From assembly GCA_963383645.1 (NCBI GenBank), contig OY726572.1:20422672-20486671 (forward strand): a stretch of 64,000 nt of DNA, given 5' to 3'. A program made the translations under genes and the position numbers. How positions within the stretch are numbered: the first letter of the stretch is position 1; each line of letters starts with the position of its first letter. This stretch comes from Muscardinus avellanarius. Lineage: Eukaryota; Chordata; Mammalia; Rodentia; Gliridae. This document shows, piece after piece, positions 10,131 to 20,638 of this stretch. Below the pieces are notes generated by a model. It was not told where the DNA came from. It ran no database searches and worked only from the letters and a program-made list of their open reading frames with translations.

Positions 10131-10833
10131 AGCCAGGTGTGGTGACACACACTTGCAATCCCAGTACTTGGGAGGCTGAGTCAGAAGTATGGCAGGTTCT
10201 AAACCATCCTTGGCAGCTGGGCGTGGTGGCATGTGCTTGTGATACCCACGCTTGGGAGGCTGAGACAGGAGGATTACACAGGTTCGAAGCCAGCCTCAGC
10301 TACTGAGTGAGGCTTTCAGCAACTTAGTGAGACCCTGTTTCAAAATAAAATATAAAAAATAGGTCTGGGGGTAGAGTCCAGAGGTAGAAAGTCCCTGGGT
10401 TCCATCTCCAGTACCACAAAAACAAAACAAAACAAAACAAAACAAAACAAAAAAAACCACCAAAGCCAACCTTGGCAACTTAGCGTGAAATCTTGTTTCC
10501 AAGTAAAAAATAAAATCAGGCCAGGTGTGGTGGCACATGCTTGTGATCCCAGCATTTGGGAGGCTGAGACAGAAAGATCGCAGTTCGTGGACAGCCTCAG
10601 CTACTATTTAGTGAGGCCCTTTGCAACTCGGTGAGACCCTGTTTCAAAAGAAAGAATAAAAAAATAGGGCTGCGGGTGTAGCTTGGAGGTAGAATGCCTT
10701 TGGGTTCTATCCCCAGTAACACACACAAATAAATTATAATAATAATAAAATAAAATCAGGGTAGGAGTGTATCTTGGAGGGAGGATGCCTCTGGGTTCAA
10801 TCCCCAGTATAAAAAAAACCAAAAATAAAATAA
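10131..10833 (+). mobile_element. Three-level nested SINE composite
   Basis: One old outer SINE is split twice. Outer pieces are 10131-10215, 10464-10518 and 10758-10833. Inner type B 10216-10463 is flanked by 'cc(a)tccttggca'/'ccaaccttggca'; inner type A 10519-10757 is flanked by aaaataaaatcagg on both sides. Removing both restores a continuous outer element. Confidence 0.9.
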
Positions 10834-10925
10834 AGGGCTGGGGATATAACTCAGTAGTAGAGCATAGAATACTTGCCTAGCATGTGCAAGGCCCTGGGTT
10901 CAATCCCTAGCACTGAAAAAAAAAG
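10834..10925 (+). mobile_element. Full-length ID element
   Basis: 'gggctggggatataactcag...gcctagcatgtgcaagg...gggttcaatccc' with A9 tail. This is the classic tRNA-Ala-derived ID with its full central region, unlike the shortened ID half of the dimers. Confidence 0.9.
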
Positions 10926-10952
10926 TTATGTACACCATATAATCATAGTAAA

Positions 10953-11192
10953 ATTCCTACAAATATATTATATAATATAATATATGTAATATACACAAAC
11001 ATTTTAACAAATATATACATATATAATATATATGCATATATAATATATACATATAAAACGTATATGCATATATAATATATGTATATATGTAATATACATA
11101 TACTATATATGCATATATAATATATGCATATATAATATATACACACGTATAATATATGCATATATAATATATAAACATTCCTACAAATATAT
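10953..11192. repeat. AT-rich minisatellite bounded by a 16-base direct repeat
   Basis: Irregular repeats of 'tatatgcatatataatata' type words between two copies of attcctacaaatatat (10953-10968 and 11177-11192). Confidence 0.85.
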
Positions 11193-11204
11193 CTATCTCC
11201 CGAG

Positions 11205-11619
11205 CAGCCCAGGTGTGGTGACGCATGCTTGTAATCCCCGTACTTGGGATGGTGAGACAAGAGGATTGAGGGTTCGCAGCCAGCCTCAGCTACTTAGCGA
11301 GGCCCTCTGTAACTTAGTGAGACCCTGTTTCAAAATAAAGAATAAAAAATAGGGCTGAGGGTATAGCTCAAAGGTAGAATGCCCCTGAGTTCAATCCTCA
11401 GTACTGCAAAAAATAAATAAATAAAATACTTTATCCATGTGTGGTGGTGCACACCTATAACCTTAGTACTTGGGAAGCCAAAGCAGGAAGATTGCAGGTT
11501 CAAGACCAGCCTCAGCAATTTACCAAGATTCTCAGCAAACTAGTGAGACTCTATGTTTCAAAACAAAAAATGAAAACAAGAGTATAGCTGGGAGGTAGAA
11601 TGCCTCTGGCTTTATTCTC

Positions 11620-11661
<42 letters not shown>
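11205..11661 (+). mobile_element. Two plus SINEs, the second ending in (CA)n
   Basis: Type A 11205-11424; old copy 11430-11622; (CA)n 11623-11661 grown from 'cagtaacacac'. Confidence 0.85.
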
Positions 11662-11662
<1 letters not shown>

Positions 11663-11663
<1 letters not shown>

Positions 11664-12164
11664 TAGACTTTGCATTTTATTGCTCAACCAATAGCATACA
11701 CACTCTATTAGTCAGGACTTCTTTTGAAAGGGACAGAAATCCACCTTAAAGTCGTTTAAGCAGAGAATAGAATGTATTGGCTCACATAGCCGAAAATTAC
11801 AGGGGTTGTTGTTCAGGCAGAGCTAAATCCAGAGGCTCAAATGATGTCATCCAAGAAACCTTTTCTTCCCAGCCCTCAGATCTACTTTCTTCTGTATTGG
11901 CTTCATTCTTAGGCAGACTCTACCCAAGTAAAGGCAGGACAGCCACTAGTGTCTATAAGATTACACCCTCCCAATTTAGCAGAAAAACACAATATTTTTA
12001 CTCAGTAATCCTATCTCAAACCCAAAACATCCAGAACTAGATTTTGATTCTACTGGCCCGAGTCATGGGTGCGGCAGAGGGGCGTGATACTCTCATTGGC
12101 TAGACATTGTAAGAGAGGGCAAACCATATTGAGTTTGTGTTGATGCTACAAATGTCAAAATTGT
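11663..12164. mobile_element. Ancient dispersed mammalian repeat of uncertain family
   Basis: The order 'cgtttaagcagagaat...tattggctcaca...ccagaggctcaaatgatgtcatc...ttggcttcattcttaggcag...tactggccc' resembles a widely dispersed mammalian element I recognise by sight but cannot name with confidence. No coding evidence; an 87-codon open frame here is incidental. Confidence 0.45.
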
Positions 12165-12735
12165 CTGGGTGTGATGGCACACTCCTGTAATCCCAGTACA
12201 TGAGGGGCTGAGACAGGAGGGTTAAATGTTTGTGGCCAGCTGAGCGTGGTGGTGCACATGTGTAATCGTAGCATTTGGGAGGCTGAGACAGGCCCCGATC
12301 ATGGTTCGTGGACAGCCTCAGCTACTTAGTGAGGCCCTTTGCAGCTCAGTGAGATCCTGTTTCAAAATAAAAGAATAAAAAAATGAGTGGTGGGGGTGTA
12401 GCTCGGAGGTAGAATGCCCCTAGGTTCTATCCCCAGTACCAAAAAAAAAAAAAAAAAAGTTTGTGTGGCCAGCCTCAGCAATTTAGGGAGGCTCTCTGCA
12501 ACTTAGTGAAACCCTGTTACAAAATAAAATATGCCCAGCTGTGGTGGCGCATGCTTGTAATCCCCCGTGCTTGGGAGGCGGAGACAGGAGGATCGCGTAG
12601 GGTAGGTTCGAAGCTAGCCTCAGCTACTAAGTGAGGCTCTCAGCAATTTAGTGAAACCCTGTTTCCAAATAAAACACAAAATAGGTCTGGGAGTATAGCC
12701 TGGAGGTAGAAAGCCCATGGGTTTCACCCCCACTA

Positions 12736-12806
<71 letters not shown>

Positions 12807-13021
12807 AAATAAAATATACCTGGTCATGGTGGCACACGCTTGTAATCCCAGTGCTTGAGAGGCTGAAACAGGAGGATCATACAGGTTCAAAGCCAGCCTC
12901 AGCTATTAGTGAAGCTCTCAGCAATTTAGCGAGACCCTATTTCCAAATAAATTATAAAATAGGGCTCGGGTGCAGCCCAGAGTAAAAAGCCCCTGAGTTC
13001 CACCCCCCAGTACCACTAAAA

Positions 13022-13060
<39 letters not shown>
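12165..13060 (+). mobile_element. Nested plus-strand SINE cluster
   Basis: Outer old SINE 12165-12239 and 12458-12531. Inner type A 12240-12457 is flanked by gtttgtggcca/gtttgtgtggcca. A type B copy (12532-12806) entered the linker, flanked by aaaataaaatat, with (CA)n and (AAAT)n tail; another B-like copy follows at 12819-13060 with (AAAT)n tail. Confidence 0.85.
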
Positions 13061-13266
13061 GCCAGGCATGGTGGCGCACACTTGTAATCCCAGCATTTGG
13101 GAGGCTGAGACAGGAGGATCACGATTTGAGGACAGTCTCAGCTACTTAGTGAGGCCCTCCACAACTCAGTGAGTCCCTGTTTCAAAATAAATAATAAAAA
13201 ATAGGGCTGGGGCTGTAGCTTGGAGGTAGAATGTAGAATGCCTCTGGGTTCCATCCCCAGTACTGC

Positions 13267-13304
<38 letters not shown>
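13061..13304 (+). mobile_element. Type A SINE ending in (AT)n
   Basis: Complete copy with a 9-base internal duplication (gtagaatgtagaatgc) in the ID half; tail A14 followed by (AT)11. Confidence 0.9.
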
Positions 13305-13305
<1 letters not shown>

Positions 13306-13354
13306 TGTATGTAAGAGTGAGCTTCATAGTAATACATTAATATATGCATATAAC

Positions 13355-13490
13355 ACTATTTGGTCTGTTTCCTTCCCCTTTCCTCCCCTTTTCCTACCCT
13401 CTCCCATCTCCTTCATTCCATTCTAGTCTACTTTTCTTTTTCCTGTTTTCTTTTCTTTTCTTTGTCTCCCTACCCTCCTTTCTTCTTTCT
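13355..13490. repeat. Pyrimidine-rich tract
   Basis: CT-rich low-complexity sequence; no motif beyond composition. Confidence 0.8.
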
Positions 13491-13491
13491 T

Positions 13492-13915
13492 GTACTGGAA
13501 AATGTCCCCGGGGGCATTCTACTATGAGCTACATCCTGGGCCTTATTTTATTTTATTTTTTTGAAACAGGGTCTTGCTGAGCCTGGAGTGGTGGTGCTCA
13601 CCTGTAATCCTATTCACTTGGGAGGCTGAGGCAGGAGGATCGCAGATGAGAGGACAGCCTAAGCAAACAATGGGACTCTCACCAACCTAGTGAGGCCCTG
13701 TTTCCAAATAAAAATAAAATAGGGCGTAGCTCAGAGGTAGAGTGCCCCTTGGTTCAATCACCAGTGTCTGTCTAGAAGTCTGTCTGTCTGTCTGTCTCTC
13801 TCACACACGGAAAGAAAGAATGGAAGGAAGGAAGGAAGGAAGGAAGGAAGGGAGAGGAGGAACCTTGCTAAGTTACATGTGCTGGCCTTGAAATGGCAAT
13901 CCTCCTATCTCAGCC
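13492..13915 (-). mobile_element. Minus SINE interrupted by a plus SINE and (TCTG)n/(GGAA)n
   Basis: Minus ID half 13492-13580 and B1 half 13862-13915; between them a plus copy (13581-13770) and tracts (TCTG)n 13774-13802 and (GGAA)n 13808-13850. Confidence 0.8.
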
Positions 13916-13929
13916 TTGTCTGTTTTCCT

Positions 13930-14318
13930 GAGGCCCCTTTTCGTGCCTTTTTCTGTCTTCCACATAAGAGAAAAATCATGGGGCCCATGGTTTTCTGATG
14001 CAGCTTATCTCACTTAGCAAGCTGTTCTTCAGTTCCATTCATTTTCTTGCAATTCTGTTCTCCTTTAGGGCTGAGTAAAACTCCATTGTAAGCCAGCCGT
14101 GGTGGCGCACGCTTGTAATCCCCGCGCTTGGGAGGCGGAGACAGGAGGATCCCGCAGGTTCGAAGCCAGCCGTGCTGGCTTAAGAGACCCTGTTTCCAAA
14201 ATAAAAATATAAAAATAGGTCTGGGAGTGTAGCCCCGAGGTAGAAGGGCTTCCAGGAACCCCAGTACCACCAAACAAAACAAAACAAAACAACAACAAAA
14301 AAATCCACAAATCCATTG
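13930..14318 (-). mobile_element. L1 3' region, minus strand, split by a type C SINE
   Basis: 'cttatctcacttagcaag...gttccattcatt...gggctgagtaaaactccattgta' is the antisense of late L1 sequence. It is cut by a type C copy (14092-14303) flanked by tccattgta on both sides. Confidence 0.75.
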
Positions 14319-15357
14319 TATACCTGCTCTTCTCTGGGTCTGGGCTTGGGGGTAGAATCCTACTTTACTGGAGGGGAGTGTGTGTGCATCTTTACACTTA
14401 ATTCTGTCTTGTGGCTCCTAAGGCAAATACCAGAAACACCCAAAGAAGGAAGACTTTGGCAGACAGACGGAGCCCGGCTCATCCTTCCCAACAGGGCCAG
14501 ATTCCAGGGCCCTGTGCAAGTCTCTGAGGACTTGATCGTTGAGTTCCCTTCAGAGCTAAAGCTTCAGGCATGAGGCCGCTGCTCTGGGCGACAGGGGCAG
14601 CAGAAGGGTGGGAACCCCAGCTAAGATTCGGGGAGCGAGATGCTGCCCACTGACTGAGGCGGCTGCAGGGCCGGGTGGCCAGGCTAGCCCGACTGGTTCA
14701 GCCCGGCAGGGAAGGGCAAGTAAGATCTGGCCGGAGGGGAGGTTGGGCAGGGGTGTGGTGCTGACTCAGGGGCTGGCAAGTCAGATGACAAGGCCAGGAC
14801 AGCTGTTGCTGGGTGTTTTTAGAAAACTCTGGCTGCCAACTGTTCTCAGGACTGCTTCTCCTCCTCCTCCTCAGAAGCAGGCAGGAAGGAGGGCGTCTTC
14901 TTTATCACAGGCTCTGGGTGGGAGCGCTACTGTGATGAACCCGGAAAACAGAACAAGAAGTCAAGTCTCCCGAATTCCCGTGGAGTTCTCAGAAATCACT
15001 TTATCTTCTGAGGCACCTTGCCAGGAACCCCGTGTAGGAGGGAAGAGAGCAGCGGCCAAAGTTAGGAGGGTCGGCAATCCTAGCCCAACGTTATCACTTA
15101 TTAGATGACTTTGATCAAGTTAAAAAACAGAGTCTCTCTGGTGTCCAGCATGGCCTCGCTCTTTGGCCTAACAGACTGGATTTGTGGCCTGTTTCTGCCC
15201 CCCAGTTCCTGAGCCTGGACTGGGATCCCATCCCTGTGGGATGTGCGGGTGCCCGGGAGACAGCGTGCTATAGTCACAGGCCACGGTCCTCCCAGCACGT
15301 TACCCCTTTGTCTGCTTCTTTGTGCTAATAGACTCAGAGTCTAGAGTTTAAACTTGT
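14319..15357. promoter_or_regulatory. GC-richer unique intergenic block with MARE/AP-1-like site
   Basis: About 1 kb with no SINE. It contains TGCTGACTCAG at 14759-14769, which matches 11 of 13 bases of a Maf/NF-E2 recognition element. Open frames of 85 and 166 codons exist but show no domain and no splice support. It is the largest non-repeat block between the window start and the promoter apart from 16.1-16.9 kb, so a distal enhancer is possible; this is inference. Confidence 0.4.
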
Positions 15358-16003
15358 GCTTCTTCTTTTTTGTTTTTTTTATGGTACTGGGGATTGAACC
15401 CAGATGCCTTCTACCTCTGAGCTACACTCCCAGCCCTATTTCTTTTCTTTTCTTTCTTTTTTTGGTGGTACTGGGATGGAACCCAGAGGCTTTCTACCTT
15501 CAGGCTATACTCCCAGACCTATTTTTTATACTTTATTTGGAAACAGGGTCTCACTAAGTTGCTGAGAGCCTCACTAAGTAGCTGAGGCTGGCTTTGAACC
15601 TGTGCGATCCTCCTGTCTCAGCCTCCCAAGGGCAGGGATTACAAGCGTGCGCCACCACGCCCGGCCCAGCCCTATTTCTTATTCAGGCTTTCACTAAGTT
15701 ATGGAGGGCCTCACTAAGTAGGTGAGGCTGTCTGAGAACCTGTGATCCTCCCGTCTCAGCCTCCCAAGTACCAGTATTACAAGCGTGTACCACCACACCC
15801 TGTTTTTTTTTTTTTTTCTTCAGGTTTGGGGATGAAACCCAGGGGCATTCGACCTCCGAGCTATACCCCCTGCCCTATTTTTTTATTCTTTATTTTGAAA
15901 CAGTGTCTCACTGAGTTGCAGAGGGCCTCACTAAGTAGCTGAGGCTGTCCGCAAATTGCAGTCCTGAATGCTGAGATTATAAGGATGAGCCACCACACCT
16001 GGC
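15358..16003 (-). mobile_element. Nested minus SINE cluster
   Basis: Outer minus element 15358-15457 and 15665-15798, split by type B 15458-15664; 'cagccctatttctt' flanks the inner copy. A type A minus copy follows at 15800-16003. Confidence 0.9.
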
Positions 16004-16117
16004 TTTTTTTTTTTTTTTTTTTTTTAAGACAGGGTCTTGCTAGTTGCCTAGATTGGGTCCTCCTGCCTGAGCTTCCTGAGTAGCTGGGACCACAGGCACA
16101 CACCACTGCACCTGGCT
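16004..16117 (-). mobile_element. 7SL-derived monomer (proto-B1 type), minus strand
   Basis: T24 tail then 'aagacagggtcttgc...gcttcctgagtagctggg...ccactgcacctggc'. It lacks the ID half and the 'ctacttagtgagg' signature of the dimers and is closer to the 7SL/Alu-left consensus, so it is an older monomer family. Confidence 0.75.
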
Positions 16118-16888
16118 TTTACTGATGCTTCTGATTGGTAGAACTCAGCTCATGTGCCCACCGCCTAGATGGGTTGTGAAGATGGGGAGCGGTGCTGGGG
16201 AAAGGAATATAGAGGGAATAGAGCTCTGCATGCTGCAAAGGGGTTTGCCGCTGGATCCCCAAAGGCCTGATAAAGGTCCAATAGAAACTTTTGCGCGTGA
16301 ATGTGGGTGAGGGTGGAGGATGGCACTGGTAGGAACAAGGCAAAGAAACAGCCCCTTATTGGCTGTCAAGGACGCTGGGCAGGTTCGTCCTGTGGACACC
16401 AGTACCCTAAGGCAGGGGAAAATAGTGGAACGCTGAGAGTCCAGCCTGCTCCGGGGCCCGGCTTCCTCTAGCGGGCATTCGGGACAACAGAGATGGCACT
16501 TGCAGATATTATTTTGGCAGTGTCTAAACCAGTTGGCATGTAGTGTGAGGGCTTTTGATACTCTCTGCTTCTGCCCTTTCTCTGGCTCCAGGAAAGAGGT
16601 GGGGCGGCTTGCAAATAACTGGGTGTTTATTCCAAAGAGCTGGAATCAGATAGGGCAGGGTAAGTGCCGACAGCTGTCAGCTCAGAGTTGAGCACCCAAC
16701 TTCAGGAACAGAAAATTCTGTGAGGTCTCAGTTTCCATGATTAAATAAATGTGATCAAAGAAATCTGTCACATTTTAAAATTTGCATACCTATTGTTGTG
16801 CGACGTGGTGATTTAGGTGTAAAGGAAATTTATGCCATCGTAATTGTCCCAGGTTTTCCCTAGACTGAGAAAGTAGATGCCTGTTAGC

Positions 16889-16895
<7 letters not shown>
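16118..16895. other. Unique intergenic block
   Basis: No repeat or gene recognised. Overlapping open frames of 61-84 codons on both strands have no domain features. Confidence 0.6.
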
Positions 16896-16942
<47 letters not shown>

Positions 16943-17133
16943 TACTGGGGATGGAACCTAGGAGCATTTTACCTCCAAGTTATACCCCTAGCCCTATTTG
17001 TTATTCTTGATTTTGAAACAGGATCTCACGAGGTTGTGGAGGGCCTAAGTAGCTGAGTCTGGTCATGAACCTACAATCCTATTGTCTCAGTACTCCCAGT
17101 ACTGGGAGTACAAGCGTGTACCATCATGCCGGC
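16896..17133 (-). mobile_element. Minus SINE with (GT)n tail
   Basis: (GT)n 16896-16936 followed by ID half and B1 half ending 'ccatcatgccggc'. Confidence 0.85.
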
Positions 17134-17217
17134 CTCTTCTAGCCCTTTTTGACATTGCCCCATTGAATAGTTTACTATGCATCACTTCATGGTGAAGGAG
17201 AATCACTATGTTTACAT

Positions 17218-17614
17218 TTTTTTTTTTCAGTACTGGGGATTGAACCCAGGGCATTCTACTTCCAAGCGACACACTATTTTCTATTCTTTATTTTGAAATA
17301 AGTCTCACGGAGTTGCAAAGGACCTCACTAAGTAGCTGAGGCTAGCTGCAAACCACAATCCTCCTGTCTCAGCCTCCCAAGCACTGGGGTTGCAAGTGGT
17401 GTGCCACCAAGCTTGGTTTGTTTCTTGGTGGTTTTCTTTCTTGCTTGCTTGATTTCTTGTTTTCCTACTGGAGATGGAACCCAGGATACACTATCTGTGA
17501 ACTACATCCCTAGCTCTTTTAATTCATTTATTATTTTATTTTTGTGGTGGTGCTGGCGTTGTTTGAAGCCAGGGGCATTCTACCTCCAAACTGACCCTCC
17601 CTCAGCTTCCCCCC

Positions 17615-17617
<3 letters not shown>
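17218..17617 (-). mobile_element. Type A minus SINE and two minus ID halves
   Basis: Type A 17218-17417; ID halves at 17459-17520 and 17535-17617, diverged. Confidence 0.8.
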
Positions 17618-17656
<39 letters not shown>

Positions 17657-17936
17657 TAGTGGTGGTACTTGGGTTCCTGGAAACACTTCTACCTCCGGGC
17701 TACACTCCCAGACCTATTTTTATACATTTTAAATTTGGAAACAGGGTCTTGCTGGGCGTGGTGGTGCACGCTTGTAATCCCTGCGCTTGGGAGGCAGAGA
17801 CAGGAGGATCGCGCAGGTTCGAAGCCAGCCGTGCGTGCTGGCTTAGGAGACTCTGTTTCCAAATAAAAAAAAATGCAAAAATAGGTCTGGGAGTGTTGCC
17901 CGGAGGTAGAAAGGCTTCCAGGAACCCCAGTACCAC

Positions 17937-17991
<55 letters not shown>

Positions 17992-18136
17992 AAGAAAGAA
18001 AGAAAAAGAAAAAGAAAGAAAGAAAGAAAAACAACAGGGTCTCTTCAGCCAGCGCGTCTGGCTTCGAACCTGCGCGATCCTCCTGTCTCCGCCTCCCAAG
18101 CGCAGGGATTACAAGCGTGTGCCACCACGCCCGGCT
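17618..18136. mobile_element. Head-to-head inverted pair of type C SINEs
   Basis: A minus type C copy (17657-17750 and 18031-18136, with (ATT)n tail 17618-17656) is split by a plus type C copy (17751-17990) carrying a ~52-base A tail plus GAAA repeats. 'acagggtct' flanks the inner copy. The long pure A tail implies a recent insertion. Confidence 0.9.
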
Positions 18137-18974
18137 ATTATTTTGTTTTGACACAGGATCTTGCCAGGTTGCTGAGAGCCTCACTGAGGTGCTGAGGCTG
18201 GCCTCTAACCTGCCTCTGTCTTGGCCTCCTAAGTACTGGGATTATAGGTGTGTGACACCATACCTGGCTTATTCATTTAGTTTTGTAGTGCTGGGGAATA
18301 AACCCAGGGACATTTTACCTCTGAGCTACACCCCATCCCTTCAGTTTCTTGTTTTTGCAACATGGACTCACTAGGTTACTGAGAGTCTCTTCTTGCTGAG
18401 GCTGTTCTCAAACTTGTGATCCTCCTGTCTCAGTTTCCCAAGTACTAGGATGACAGAAGTTCACCACTGCACCCAGCTTATTATTTACTTAGTTATAGTT
18501 TTTAATTTTTATTTATTTATGTGTGGTACTGGGGATTGAACCCAGGGGCATTCTACCTCTGAATTATACTCCCAGACCCTACTTTATTTTTCATTTTGAA
18601 AAATAAAGACCTTTGAAACAAGGTCTAGCTAAGTTGCAGAGGGCCTTGCTAAGTTTGCTGAGACTGGCCAGGAACTTGGGATCCTCCTGTATCAGTCCCC
18701 AAAGCACTAGGATTTTAGGTATGGAAAATCATGCCCCACCTTATTTTATTTATTTATTTATTTATTTTTGGTGGTACTGGGGGAGGGGGACCCAGGGGCT
18801 TTTCTACCTCCAGGCTATACTCCCAGACCTATTTTATACTTTATTTGGAAAAAGGGTCTCACTAAGTTGCTGAGAGCCTCACTAAGTAGCTGAGGCTGGC
18901 TTCGAACCCGTGCGATCCTCCTGTCTCAGCCTCCCAAGCTCTGGGATTACAAGGGTGGGCCACCATGCCCGGCT
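18137..18974 (-). mobile_element. Minus SINE cluster
   Basis: B1 half 18137-18271; old copy 18275-18478; old copy 18506-18740; type B 18741-18974 with (ATTT)n, flanked by cccaccttatttt. Confidence 0.85.
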
Positions 18975-18979
18975 CCCAC

Positions 18980-19138
18980 CTTATTTTTTAAATTTTTTAT
19001 TTTTACAGTACTGGGGGTGGAACCCAGGGGCATTCTACCTCCAAGCAACACCCCCAGCCCTATTTTTTCATTCTTTATTTTGAAACAAGGTCTCACTGAG
19101 TTGCAAAGGGCCTCACTACCTCACTAAGTAGCTGAGGT
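18980..19138 (-). mobile_element. Truncated type A minus SINE
   Basis: ID half and part of the B1 half; joined directly to a plus copy at 'ctgaggttcatgcttgta'. Confidence 0.8.
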
Positions 19139-19617
19139 TCATGCTTGTAAATCCCAGTATTTGGGAGGCTGAGACAGGAGGTGGCGCACGCTTGTAATCT
19201 CAGTACTTGGAAGTCTGAGACAGGAGGATCGCGCAGGTTCGAAGCCAGCCTCAGCTACTTAGTTAGGCTCTCAGCAACCTAGTGAGACCCCGTTTCTAAA
19301 TAAAATATAAAATAGGTCTGGGAGTGTAGCCGGAGGTAGAAAGCCCCTGGTTTCTATCCCCCAGTAGCACAATAAATAAACAAATGATAATAATAATAGT
19401 AATAATAAAAAATAAGCCTGGTGTGGTGGCACATGTCTGTAATCCCAGTACTCGGGACACTGAGACAGGAGGATCACAGGTTCCAGGACAGCTTCAGCAA
19501 CTAGAGAGATTTTCATCAACCTAGAGAGACTCTGTTTCAAAATAAAGAAACAAAATAGGGCTGGGAGTGTAGCTTGGAGGTAGAATGCCTTTGGGCTCAG
19601 TCCTCAGCACCATAAAA

Positions 19618-19683
<66 letters not shown>

Positions 19684-19926
19684 CATATATAGCTTAGCAG
19701 TAGAATGCTCCTAGGTTCAATCTCCAGTTTAAAAAAAAAAAACAGCTGGGCGTGGTGGCGCACGCTTGGGAGGCGAAGACAGGAGGATCGCGCGGGTTTG
19801 TAGCCAGCTACGCTGGTTTAAGAGACCCCGTTTCAAAAAATATAAAAATAGGTCTGGGAGTGTGGCCCGGAGGTAGAAGGGCTTCCAGGAACCCCACAAC
19901 CACAAACAACAACAACAACAACAAAC
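19139..19926 (+). mobile_element. Plus SINE cluster with long (CA)n
   Basis: Rearranged B copy 19139-19412 (its head is duplicated); copy 19413-19616 running into (CA)n 19617-19681; ID half 19682-19743; internally shortened type C 19745-19926. Confidence 0.85.
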
Positions 19927-20159
19927 CACTGTGGAAGACAGCCATGTTGAAGGCTTTTAAACAAACTGAAGGCTGAGGGATGGCAGGCTGAGGAGAGAGG
20001 TTGCTTTTATCAAGGAGAAAACCACATTCAACTAACCTTGAAATCAGGAAGATACAAAGTAGATGTGGGCAAGAAAACTTTTCTGGAGAGAAGCATTTGT
20101 AAGGAAGGATAGAAAACTAAGGCTGGCGAGGGCCCGGAGCCTCGTAGAATGCCAGCTGC

Positions 20160-20280
20160 AATCCAGCAACTGCTTAAGACCCTCAGCAACTTAGTGAGAC
20201 CCTGTTTCAAATAAAAAAAATAATAAAAAGGGCAGGGGTATAGCTCAGAGGTAGAATCCTTAGTACCAAAAGGTGTGGGG
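20160..20280 (+). mobile_element. 5'-truncated SINE
   Basis: 'cttagtgagaccctgtttcaaataaa' linker and ID half without the B1 head. Confidence 0.75.
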
Positions 20281-20301
20281 AAAAAAAAAAAACCCAAAAG
20301 A

Positions 20302-20349
20302 ACTGAGATGCCATAGGACTGAGATGCCATAGGACTGAGATGCCATAGG
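20302..20349 (+). repeat. Perfect 16-base tandem repeat, three copies
   Basis: actgagatgccatagg at 20302, 20318 and 20334 without a mismatch. Confidence 0.95.
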
Positions 20350-20386
20350 CATCCAAAGGGCTGGGAAGTCTGGGGCCAAACTTTTT

Positions 20387-20592
20387 CTTTTTGTGGTACT
20401 GAGGATGGAACCCAGGTTGACCTCTGAGCTACACCCCTGTCCTATATTTTATTCTTTATTTTGAAACAGGGTCTCACTAAGTTGTGGAGGGCCTCACTAA
20501 GTAGCTGAGGCTGTCGGTGAACCGTGATCCTCAGGTCAGATCTCAGCTTCCCCGAATGCTGGGATTACAAGTGTGTGCCACCACACTTGGGG
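20387..20592 (-). mobile_element. Type A minus SINE
   Basis: Complete copy with a small duplication near 'ctcaggtcagatctcagc'. Confidence 0.85.
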
Positions 20593-20638
20593 CCATACTT
20601 TTCTAACAGGAGGGGGCCTAAATCAAGGTATTCAGGCA

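Noticed and set aside
10834..10925. tRNA-Ala-like gene
   Set aside because: It is an ID SINE: tRNA-like A and B boxes but a degraded fold and a 3' A tail. The same applies to 5162-5275 and 60921-60992.
14608..15108. 166-codon open frame in a unique GC-richer block
   Set aside because: Low-complexity Gly/Ala/Ser/Arg composition, no recognisable domain, no splice sites in phase that I can support.
17401..18195. 264-codon open frame, + strand
   Set aside because: It runs through SINE sequence, an (ATT)n tract and a 50-base A run (poly-Lys); purely a repeat translation.
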